A stretch of 30,512 nucleotides of DNA from CAYQQU01 sp964419545 (GTDB taxonomy: Bacteria > Bacteroidota > Bacteroidia > Chitinophagales > Saprospiraceae): assembly GCA_964419545.1 (NCBI GenBank), contig CAYQQU010000066.1, forward strand, positions 1 through 30,512. Reading direction: 5' to 3'. Below are positions 24,234 to 30,512 of this stretch, piece after piece. Numbering within the stretch: the first letter of the stretch is position 1; the number at the start of each line of letters is the position of its first letter. Below the pieces are notes generated by a model, which saw nothing but the letters and a program-made list of their open reading frames with translations, searched no databases and had not been told where the DNA came from. Both the position numbers and the translations under genes were made by a program.

Positions 24234-25976
24234 ATGGAAAAGCCGCCTTTGTTATCCGTTAAAAACCTGTCCGTTCGTTTTGCGAGTGAGCGAGGGGAAA
24301 CGATGGCCGTGCGGGATATCGACTTTGAACTGCAACCCGGGGAAACACTGGGCATAGTGGGGGAGTCGGGTTCCGGAAAATCGGTAACGGCGCTATCGCT
24401 CATGCGCTTGTTGCCTCCCTCCGCCCAATTTGAAGCCGAAGCTATCGATTTTTGGGTTAACGGTCAAGCGCCGCTGAAGCTTTCTTCGCTTTCGGCTGAT
24501 GAAATGCAGCGGGTGCGGGGGCGCCATATGGCGATGATCTTCCAGGAGCCGATGACTTCGCTCAACCCGGTGTACCGCTGCGGAGATCAGGTGTCGGAAG
24601 CCGTCGTCCGGCATCTGGGGCCGGGCGGGAACGGCGCCCGGGAGCGGGTGCTTGCCCTTTTCGAGAAGGTGCGACTCGGCGAACCGGAACGCATTTACCG
24701 GGCATTTCCGCACGAACTGTCGGGCGGGCAAAAGCAACGGGTGATGATCGCCATGGCGCTTTCCTGCGATCCCGCCCTGCTGATCGCCGACGAACCGACC
24801 ACCGCCCTCGATGTCACCGTACAAAAGGAGATCCTGGAGCTCCTGCGCGAACTGCAGGCCGAACTGGGTATGGCCATCATTTTCATTTCACACGACCTAG
24901 GGGTCATCAGGGAGATCGCCAATCGCGTGCTGGTGATGCGTCACGGTGAGATCGTGGAGAAGGGGAAGGTAGACGAGCTATTTCGGCGCCCGGTTCATCC
25001 CTACACCCAGGGCTTGCTGGCCTGCCGACCGCCGCTGGCCCATCGCTTGCGCCGGCTGCCGGTGGTCGAAGATTTTATGGAGCAATCGACAGCGGCGCCC
25101 GACCTGGATGCCCAAAGGCAATCGCTGATCATCGACGAAGCAGAAGGGAAGCGCCGCCTGGAGGAACTGCACCAGAAAGCGCCTCTGTTGTCGGTGCGGG
25201 ACCTGCATACCTGGTTTCCGCTGGCCGCCAATTTCCTGGGACGGCCCACGGGTTTTGTGAAGGCGGTCAACGGCGTTAGTTTCGACGTTTTTCCGGGCGA
25301 AACCGTCGGGCTGGTCGGGGAATCGGGCTGCGGTAAAACGACTTTAGGCCGAACCATCCTGAGGCTGGCGGAAGCCCGCAGCGGGAAGGTCCTTTTCGAA
25401 GGCCGCGATATCCTGCAAATGCCCGCCGAAGCCCTGCGCCAACTGCGGCGGGAAGTGCAGATCATCTTTCAGGACCCCTACGCGTCGCTCAATCCGCGAA
25501 TGTCGATCGGGCAGGCGATCCTGGAGCCGATGCGCGCCCACGGCATCGAGTCCAGCCGCTCCCGGCGGAAAGAACGGGCGGTGGAATTGCTGGAAAAAGT
25601 ACAGCTGCCGGCGGATTACTACCACCGCTACCCACATGAATTTTCGGGCGGGCAGCGCCAGCGGGTATGTATCGCCCGGGCCTTGGCGGTCAATCCCCGT
25701 TTTATCATCTGCGACGAATCCGTTTCCGCACTCGATGTTTCTATCCAGGCTCAGGTGCTCAACCTGCTCAAAGACTTGCAGGTGGCGCACAACCTGACTT
25801 ACATCTTTATTTCCCACGACTTGTCTGTAGTTAAATTTATGAGCGACCGCATCCTGGTGATGCGCCAGGGCGAAATTGTGGAAGCCGGTCCGGCGCACCA
25901 GATCTATCGGCAGCCGAAAGAGGAGTATACGCGGCGGTTGATTGAAGCGATACCGGGGGGGGGAGTGTGGGTTTGA
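24234..25976 (+). CDS. Double-NBD peptide-type ABC transporter ATPase (DppD-DppF/YejF-like)
   Basis: 580 residues with two complete nucleotide-binding domains in one chain. NBD1: Walker A GESGSGKS 43-50, Q-loop in IFQEPMTSLNP, signature LSGGQKQR from 162, Walker B LLIADEP 182-188, H220. NBD2: Walker A GESGCGKT 362-369, IFQDPYASLNP, signature FSGGQ 470-474, Walker B IICDES 491-496, SHD. The MTSLNP and HPYT segments are typical of dipeptide/oligopeptide importers, and the fused layout matches YejF/GsiA. No permease or binding-protein gene is adjacent, so the partners are elsewhere. The last six residues, GGGVWV, are encoded by a G run and GTGTGGG tract that continues past the stop, so the C-terminus appears to have grown into a low-complexity repeat. 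Confidence 0.93.
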   Translation: MEKPPLLSVKNLSVRFASERGETMAVRDIDFELQPGETLGIVGESGSGKSVTALSLMRLLPPSAQFEAEAIDFWVNGQAPLKLSSLSADEMQRVRGRHMAMIFQEPMTSLNPVYRCGDQVSEAVVRHLGPGGNGARERVLALFEKVRLGEPERIYRAFPHELSGGQKQRVMIAMALSCDPALLIADEPTTALDVTVQKEILELLRELQAELGMAIIFISHDLGVIREIANRVLVMRHGEIVEKGKVDELFRRPVHPYTQGLLACRPPLAHRLRRLPVVEDFMEQSTAAPDLDAQRQSLIIDEAEGKRRLEELHQKAPLLSVRDLHTWFPLAANFLGRPTGFVKAVNGVSFDVFPGETVGLVGESGCGKTTLGRTILRLAEARSGKVLFEGRDILQMPAEALRQLRREVQIIFQDPYASLNPRMSIGQAILEPMRAHGIESSRSRRKERAVELLEKVQLPADYYHRYPHEFSGGQRQRVCIARALAVNPRFIICDESVSALDVSIQAQVLNLLKDLQVAHNLTYIFISHDLSVVKFMSDRILVMRQGEIVEAGPAHQIYRQPKEEYTRRLIEAIPGGGVWV

Positions 25977-26010
25977 GTTCGAGTGTGGGTGTGGGTGTGG
26001 GTGTGGGTTT
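25955..26010 (+). repeat. G-rich hexamer repeat with G-quadruplex motif
   Basis: Nine consecutive G (25955-25963) lead into GTGTGGG units. At 25987-26007 four GGG tracts are separated by exact TGT loops, a classic intramolecular G-quadruplex pattern on the plus strand. The tract overlaps the last codons of the ABC gene and extends past its TGA. Confidence 0.85.
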
Positions 26011-26052
26011 CTTCAAAAAATTTGAGGTCGAAAGATTCGGGTTGAAATCAAA

Positions 26053-26080
26053 TTGGCGGGCTCATCAATTTGCCCGCCAA
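26053..26080. terminator. Bidirectional hairpin between ABC and PA-domain genes
   Basis: TTGGCGGGC (26053-26061) and GCCCGCCAA (26072-26080) form a perfect 9-bp stem with a 10-base loop. The stem lies between convergent stop codons, 72 bases past the minus-strand gene. On the minus strand it is followed by TTTGATTTC, a weak T-rich tail. Confidence 0.6.
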
Positions 26081-26151
26081 CTTGACTATTAATGGAAGCC
26101 GTGTTGTTCCGATACCATCCCGGCCATCCAAGAATCCAATTAACCGCGGTA

Positions 26152-27858
26152 TCAGTTGGCCACCACGAATTTCTTCGAGATGTAGCCTTCCGGCGTCAGG
26201 ATGCTCATGAAGTAGGCGCCGGCGGGCAGGTCGGATACGTTGAACTCGACCGTATCGTTGAGGATGCCGCCGCGGCGTTCGCTGCGCACCACTTTGCCGT
26301 CAAAATCGTAGATATTCATGATCACGTCGTCGGCTACCTCGTCGAGGTCGAAGGTTACCTGCACCAGCTCGGTAGCCGGATTCGGGGCCAGGCTGACCTT
26401 GTAACCTTCCAGCAGGCGGTCGACCGTACCGGTGGGATCGAAACCTTCGATGTGCAGGCGGACAATGTTGATGGCGCCGGCCCAGCCGGTGAACAGCTGG
26501 TCAATAAACAAGGGCGTAGTGCCGGCGATGGGATAATTAACATCGCCTGAAGATACCAATGACGGCATAACGCCCAGCCCCGCGTTTACCCCGTCGTAAA
26601 GAACCGAGATGTAGTAGGGTTCAGTCGGTTCCAGCACAATGGGATCGCCGGTAAAGGACTCCAGAGGCACCGATACGAGCTCGTTTGCAACGTAATCTTC
26701 CGTCAGCACGAAGGTGCCCGTCGCCAAGGGGCTCAGATCGTCGAATGAATTAGCCAGGTCGAGGACATTATCGTCGTCGGTGTCGCCTTCGTAGAGGATC
26801 AAGGTAAACACGTCGGCATTGGGATCGCCGCTGATGATCGACTCGGGGTTGGTCAGCCCGAAAGTGGCGAAGGTCACCACGGCTTCGCTACCCCCGTTGA
26901 TGTACAACGATCCGGTCTGAAGGAAGAGGCCGCCGTCCACGAAAGACTGGTCGTTGGAGATACCCCGCAGGTTTTCACCGGTATCCGTCCCCCAGGTGTG
27001 TTCCGTCATAATGAACCGGGCCGTGGCGGTGTCATCGGAGATGGTATTGGTAAATTCGACGGTGTATTCTCCCAGGACGGGCGGAACGTAGCTCGCAAAT
27101 AAAGCGGTGTCCAATTGTCCTACCCCCGCCTCGATAGACAAGGTGTCGAACAGTTCGGTTACCATGCCGTCCGGGTCGGTGATTTTTGCGGTGGCGATGG
27201 TCTCTACAGCTTCATCCATCGTATTGACCACCGTGACCTGCATCTGGTCGATGGGAATAACCTGGCTGAGCGGGGTGTGATAAGAATAAGCCGTTATCGG
27301 GTCGAAAACCTGGGGAACCGTGAAAGAAGCGATCACCGTGTTGCCGGCATCCACTTCCGGGGTGATGAGCTCGCAGGTGGCCCGCGAAGCGAAAACAGCA
27401 GGGATCACGACCGCCTCCAGGGAGTCTCCGCCCAGCATATTGACGATCGTATTCGGTCCGTCATCGGCATTATCGTAGTGGTTGCAGATAATCGCGCCGA
27501 TGGCCCCGGCTTCCTGGGCGTTGTAAACCTTGAGGCTGAAATTACAAGCCCCTCTGCGAATCAACGCCATTTTACCGGTGAGGTCGTTGGTGACCGGCTC
27601 GCAGGCAAGGCTGTCGCCGGCTTCAGTGAAGGCCCAGGCTACTTCCCCGGAAACGGTTTCCGAGAGTTGGGGACCCCAGATAGGGGTGGCGCCGTCCGTA
27701 ACCTGAGTACCGTAATCATAAGATCCCGAAATGTTGGCCGGAGACAAGATCTCGAACTCCGCCGGAAAAGGGGATTCTTCGTTGATCTGCCCACTCAGCT
27801 GAACGGCAGCCGACAAGCTGATGAGCAGGGCGAGCAATTTTGTAATTAATGCTTTCAT
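26152..27858 (-). CDS. PA-domain secreted protein with T9SS sorting domain, paralog A
   Basis: 568 residues with a signal peptide (about 1-23, ending LSGQ). A protease-associated (PA) domain at about 80-180 contains GKMALIRRGACNFSLKVYNAQEAGAIGAIICNH. No protease catalytic domain follows. The middle has beta-sandwich-like stretches (TAKITDPDGMVTEL, GEYTVEFTNTISDD) and a long region ending EPYYISVLYDGVN. The last 80 or so residues (YKVSLAPNPATELVQVTFDL, MNIYDFDGKVVRSE, LPAGAYFMSILTPEG) are a T9SS type A sorting domain. It is paralogous over its whole length to the gene at 28125-29795. It may be a cell-surface or released binding protein; the substrate is unknown. A hairpin at 26053-26080 ends the transcript. 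Confidence 0.85.
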   Translation of the reverse strand: MKALITKLLALLISLSAAVQLSGQINEESPFPAEFEILSPANISGSYDYGTQVTDGATPIWGPQLSETVSGEVAWAFTEAGDSLACEPVTNDLTGKMALIRRGACNFSLKVYNAQEAGAIGAIICNHYDNADDGPNTIVNMLGGDSLEAVVIPAVFASRATCELITPEVDAGNTVIASFTVPQVFDPITAYSYHTPLSQVIPIDQMQVTVVNTMDEAVETIATAKITDPDGMVTELFDTLSIEAGVGQLDTALFASYVPPVLGEYTVEFTNTISDDTATARFIMTEHTWGTDTGENLRGISNDQSFVDGGLFLQTGSLYINGGSEAVVTFATFGLTNPESIISGDPNADVFTLILYEGDTDDDNVLDLANSFDDLSPLATGTFVLTEDYVANELVSVPLESFTGDPIVLEPTEPYYISVLYDGVNAGLGVMPSLVSSGDVNYPIAGTTPLFIDQLFTGWAGAINIVRLHIEGFDPTGTVDRLLEGYKVSLAPNPATELVQVTFDLDEVADDVIMNIYDFDGKVVRSERRGGILNDTVEFNVSDLPAGAYFMSILTPEGYISKKFVVAN

Positions 27859-27884
27859 ACTAATTCGAACTTTGGTGATTGAAT
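27859..27884 (-). promoter_or_regulatory. Conserved 26-base leader of paralog A
   Basis: The 26 bases directly upstream of the ATG are identical to those upstream of paralog B (29796-29821), and both upstream regions diverge at once beyond that. Identity restricted to the translation-start region suggests a shared ribosome-loading or regulatory leader, or a recent duplication boundary. The rest of the gap to the terminator at 28038 is AT-rich without a clear promoter. Confidence 0.55.
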
Positions 27885-28037
27885 ATAACTTTTCGTGATT
27901 GAACGGGTATTCTGTCTGTACTGTAAAAACGGCCCGATAGATAAAATGGCTGTTAGTATTCGGCTGATTTTACACTTTTACCCGGATTATTCGCCAGTAT
28001 TCGGAATATCCTTATTTCCAATATTCGAATATAAACA

Positions 28038-28078
28038 AAAAACACCGGGTCTGACGTGCAGGTCGACCCGGTGTTTTT
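28038..28078. terminator. Strong bidirectional terminator after paralog B
   Basis: A perfect 14-bp stem (28038-28051 with 28065-28078) has a 13-base loop, an A run on its left flank and a T run on its right. Read on the minus strand it is a stem followed by a T run, 46 bases past the stop of the gene at 28125. It should separate paralog B from paralog A. Confidence 0.85.
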
Positions 28079-28124
28079 CAGAAAAGGGATTTTTTGCTGC
28101 TGACCTTTTTACAGGATTATCCTC

Positions 28125-29795
28125 TTATTCGGCCACCACGAATTTTTTCGAGATGAAGCCTTCCGGTGTGAGGATGCTCATGAAGTAAGTACCGGCGGGC
28201 AGGTCGGATACGTTGAATTCAACCGTATCGTTGAGGATGCCGTCGCGGCGTTCGCTGCGCACCACTTTGCCGCCGAAGTCGTAGATATTCATGACCACAT
28301 CGTCGGCCACTTCGTCGAGGTCGAAGGTCACCTGCACCAGCTCGGTAGCCGGATTTGGGGCCAGGCTGACCTTGTAACCTTCCAGCATGCGGTCGACCGT
28401 GCTGGTGGGATCGAAGCCTTCGATGTGCAGGCGAACCACATTGGTGGCGCCGCCCCAGCCGGAGTACAGCTGATCGATAAACAAGGCCGTGGTCAGGTTG
28501 ATCGGGTACTCGATATCATTCGAAGAAGTAAAGATCGGGCTGATGCCCAGGCCCGAGTTAACCCCGTCGTAGAGGATGCTGATATAGTACGGCTGACCGG
28601 CCGCCAGCATGACGGGATCGCCGGTGAAGGATTCCAGCGGCAACGAAACGACGGAGCCTGCTTCGTATTCTTCCGTGAGTACGAAAGTACCGGTGGCGAT
28701 GGGCAGCATGTCGTCGAAGGAGTTTTCGATATCCAGCACATTGTCCATGTCGACGTCCGCATCGTAGAGGATGGCGGTGAAAACATCCGCGTTCGGATCG
28801 CCGGAAATGAGTTCTTCCGGATTGTCGATGCCGAAGGACGCATAAGTCGCTATGGCTTCCTGATCGTTATTGATGCAGAGCGAGGAAGTCTGAATGATCA
28901 GACCGCCGTCTACGAAAGAGGTATTGTTGGAAATACCGAAGGTCAGGTCGCCGCCCTGGTCTGTCGCCCAGGTGTGCTCGGTGATGACGAAGGAACTGGT
29001 CAGCACCTCCGATGAGATGTCGGAAGTGAATTCAATGTTGTATTCACCGACGATGGTAGGGAGGAATGGGTCAAAAAAGACCGTGTCCAGCTGTCCGGGA
29101 TCGAGCGATGCGGTAGTGGTGAGTTCCGTCACCATCCCGTCGGGGTCCGTAATGGCGGCCGTGACATTCGCGTCGACCGGGGTATCCGCCGTATTGACGA
29201 TCTTGACTTCCATAGCGTCCATCGGAATAACCTGAGTGACCGGCGTATGGTAGCAATAGGAAGCTACGGGGCCGAAGAAGTCCGGTACGGCAAACGTAAC
29301 GTTAATGGTTTCTCCGTCGTTGATGGCGTCTGCTACCTGAGCACAGAATTCGAAGCTGATCATGACGGCGGGGATGGTATCGAGGCCGGCAAATTCGCCG
29401 CCGGCGCCCATTGGAATAACCCCTTCGCCTTCGTTGGCGTTACAAATGATCACGGCTACAGCGCCGGCCTGCTGCGCGTACCACACCTTGTCACTAAAGA
29501 AGCATTCTCCGCGGCGGACGAGGGCGATATTACCGGCAATCTCCGCGGCGTTGCTGAGCGAATCACAACCCAGGCTATCGGATTCGATGGACCGCACCCA
29601 GGCCAGGTCGCCGGTAACCGATTGACCGGGCGCAAGCGAAAAGCCAAAACTCGTACCGGTCTGACCGACTTCGGCTACATTGCCGGCAATCGAAGCGGGG
29701 GAATTGACGTTGAGTCGAACGTCTTGCGCCTGCACCAACTGGGCGGCGAACAGGAATACAGAAACACAAAGTAGTTTGGTAAATAGTGCTTTCAT
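28125..29795 (-). CDS. PA-domain secreted protein with T9SS sorting domain, paralog B
   Basis: 556 residues with a signal peptide (about 1-23, ending QLVQAQ). The layout is as in paralog A: a PA domain with GNIALVRRGECFFSDKVWYAQQAGAVAVIICN, a VTAAITDPDGMVTELTTTASLD beta region, a segment ending QPYYISILYDGVNSGLG, and a T9SS type A sorting domain (YKVSLAPNPATELVQVTFDL, DFGGKVVRSE, LPAGTYFMSILTPEGF). The last 100 or so residues differ from paralog A at only a few positions, and their DNA is also nearly the same, while the PA and middle regions are much more divergent. The gene lies directly upstream of paralog A, with its own terminator between them, so each is probably transcribed separately. 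Confidence 0.85.
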   Translation of the reverse strand: MKALFTKLLCVSVFLFAAQLVQAQDVRLNVNSPASIAGNVAEVGQTGTSFGFSLAPGQSVTGDLAWVRSIESDSLGCDSLSNAAEIAGNIALVRRGECFFSDKVWYAQQAGAVAVIICNANEGEGVIPMGAGGEFAGLDTIPAVMISFEFCAQVADAINDGETINVTFAVPDFFGPVASYCYHTPVTQVIPMDAMEVKIVNTADTPVDANVTAAITDPDGMVTELTTTASLDPGQLDTVFFDPFLPTIVGEYNIEFTSDISSEVLTSSFVITEHTWATDQGGDLTFGISNNTSFVDGGLIIQTSSLCINNDQEAIATYASFGIDNPEELISGDPNADVFTAILYDADVDMDNVLDIENSFDDMLPIATGTFVLTEEYEAGSVVSLPLESFTGDPVMLAAGQPYYISILYDGVNSGLGISPIFTSSNDIEYPINLTTALFIDQLYSGWGGATNVVRLHIEGFDPTSTVDRMLEGYKVSLAPNPATELVQVTFDLDEVADDVVMNIYDFGGKVVRSERRDGILNDTVEFNVSDLPAGTYFMSILTPEGFISKKFVVAE

Positions 29796-29821
29796 ACTAA
29801 TTCGAACTTTGGTGATTGAAT
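29796..29821 (-). promoter_or_regulatory. Conserved 26-base leader of paralog B
   Basis: Identical to 27859-27884 upstream of paralog A; see that entry. Confidence 0.55.
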
Positions 29822-29914
29822 TGAGTTAATTACGTTAAAATCTGAACGGATTTTCGGTATTGGATTGTGGGGCGGAAAGCCAATGATCTCTTTCCGTTTT
29901 CAATTGTCGCATCT

Positions 29915-29922
29915 CAAAAGTA
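29915..29922 (-). promoter_or_regulatory. Candidate -7 element for paralog B
   Basis: On the minus strand this reads TACTTTTG, an exact TAnnTTTG match, about 120 bases before the ATG. Upstream there is a TTCTGG word at roughly the -33 distance. It would give a leader of about 110 bases that includes the conserved 26-base element. Confidence 0.35.
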
Positions 29923-30220
29923 ATTTATTATCCCGTAATTCCAGAAGAATATGTCTTCCATTTTTTTTGATGAGCCATAAAAAACGGACGGAATGTCTGG
30001 AGAAATACGTTGTTGCGACGGCTATTTGGGGCCGCCTTACCGGAAATATTTTTTCAAAATAGGGGTAACGGCGGTGCAACCTCATCAACAAAGGGACGGT
30101 CTTTATGATAGCGGTCATCGAAAGAAACGATTTACTGGTCGATGATCCTAGGTCAGTTTGTATTTTTTTCGTAAATTGATGTTGACTTAGAAGTCATCTG
30201 TCCCTACAGCCCGTAAAAAA
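29923..30220. other. AT-rich divergent intergenic region
   Basis: Between paralog B and the small membrane protein gene I see no convincing gene. A 72-codon minus-strand frame (29900-30118) and a 65-codon plus-strand frame lack family features. The region has homopolymer T and A runs (for example 29962-29969), and presumably holds the promoter of the small gene near 30150-30175. Confidence 0.5.
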
Positions 30221-30439
30221 ATGAAAAAATCTAACGTTCGCATCGTACTGTTCGTCCTTCTGTTGCTCGCCAGCCTGGGTTCTTACATTTACCTGAATAC
30301 CACCGCTGAAGTGCTTTTCCCGGTTGAAGAGGAAGAACAGAAGGTTTCCGACGAACAGGAAGGGGAGATGGCGCTTCCCGATGTTCAGTTGCTGGAAATC
30401 GTGATCGAAGGCGGCAAGCGATTCCTACCGGCTTCTTAG
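30221..30439 (+). CDS. Small single-pass membrane protein
   Basis: 72 residues: a basic start (MKKSNVR), one hydrophobic span (about 8-24, IVLFVLLLLASLGSYIYL), an acidic stretch (EEEEQKVSDEQEGE) and a conserved-looking tail (LPDVQLLEIVIEGGKRFLPAS). It is probably an inner-membrane protein, or one with an uncleaved signal, with an acidic periplasmic or surface tail. I recall similar short Bacteroidota proteins ending in LPDV..L..ii..GKRFLPAS but know no function. The TAG stop lies inside a perfect palindrome (30434-30464), which may mean that a mobile palindromic element set the stop. The window ends 73 bp later. Confidence 0.65.
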   Translation: MKKSNVRIVLFVLLLLASLGSYIYLNTTAEVLFPVEEEEQKVSDEQEGEMALPDVQLLEIVIEGGKRFLPAS

Positions 30440-30464
30440 AGATGCTAACATAGCATCTCTAAGA
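30434..30464. repeat. Perfect 14-bp inverted repeat with 3-base loop
   Basis: TCTTAGAGATGCTA (30434-30447) and TAGCATCTCTAAGA (30451-30464) pair without mismatch around ACA. The left arm contains the stop codon of the small membrane protein. There is no T run after it. It may be a terminator-like stem, a dispersed palindromic repeat, or the end of an insertion element, since the sequence to the window edge is non-coding as far as it can be read. Confidence 0.8.
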
Positions 30465-30512
30465 GCTTGTTTGGAGGTAGTCATTTTGGCTGCAAAACCC
30501 AGCTTTTGGAAC

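Noticed and set aside
27895..28188. 97-codon plus-strand frame between the PA-domain paralogs
   Set aside because: It runs through the strong terminator stem and into the antisense of paralog B, and shows no domain.
29900..30118. 72-codon minus-strand frame in the gap before the small membrane protein gene
   Set aside because: No recognisable features and AT-rich non-coding composition; it also overlaps the candidate promoter of paralog B.

Overview
The window looks like a chromosomal segment of a moderately GC-rich Bacteroidota, most likely a Saprospiraceae-type (Lewinella-like) bacterium. The reasons are three secreted proteins ending in type IX secretion (T9SS) type A sorting domains, a choice-of-anchor-B protein, a carboxypeptidase-regulatory-domain TonB receptor, a LytS/LytTR pair, promoters of the TAnnTTTG type and mostly weak Shine-Dalgarno sequences. 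The lineage is inferred from protein families, not from a marker gene.

Left part (1-7157, minus strand). A degenerate IS66 transposase start lies between two 51-bp direct repeats (1-250). Next to it is a three-gene cassette read right to left: an effector-associated-domain protein with a possible inactive-STAND C-terminal part (6009-7157), a MoxR AAA+ ATPase (5014-5952) and a giant membrane protein (331-4836). The giant protein joins a degenerate VWA domain, WG repeats, a carboxypeptidase regulatory domain, thrombospondin-3 Ca-binding repeats and a C-terminal formylglycine-generating-enzyme (FGE)/C-type-lectin domain. This resembles the NTP-dependent MoxR-vWA-EAD conflict systems and is the most interesting part of the window. 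The predicted topology puts VWA with MoxR in the cytoplasm and the lectin-like end in the periplasm. The last 33 codons of the lectin look like a diversity-generating-retroelement variable region, although no reverse transcriptase is in the window.

Middle part (7397-12463). A zinc-less quinone oxidoreductase is translationally coupled to a YfcE-type phosphoesterase. They are followed by minus-strand genes for a DUF6992-like exported protein and a gamma-glutamyltranspeptidase. A DUF434 protein with a PIN-like acidic pattern comes next, preceded by a leader that contains a strong intrinsic terminator and an unusually good Shine-Dalgarno.

Signalling operon (12621-17357, plus strand). It holds a TonB-dependent receptor, a TPR-like exported protein, a LytS-type histidine kinase and a LytTR response regulator. 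It meets a large AsmA-family gene head-on (17354-20491, minus), and both stop codons lie in one TTAA.

Right part (20659-30512). RNase D (+), a choice-of-anchor-B secreted protein (-), a double-NBD peptide-type ABC ATPase (+), two tandem paralogous PA-domain T9SS proteins (-) and a small membrane protein (+). Convergent pairs are separated by perfect hairpins. Low-complexity repeats, including a four-tract G-quadruplex motif, sit directly after two stop codons. No rRNA, tRNA, CRISPR array or complete insertion sequence was seen.
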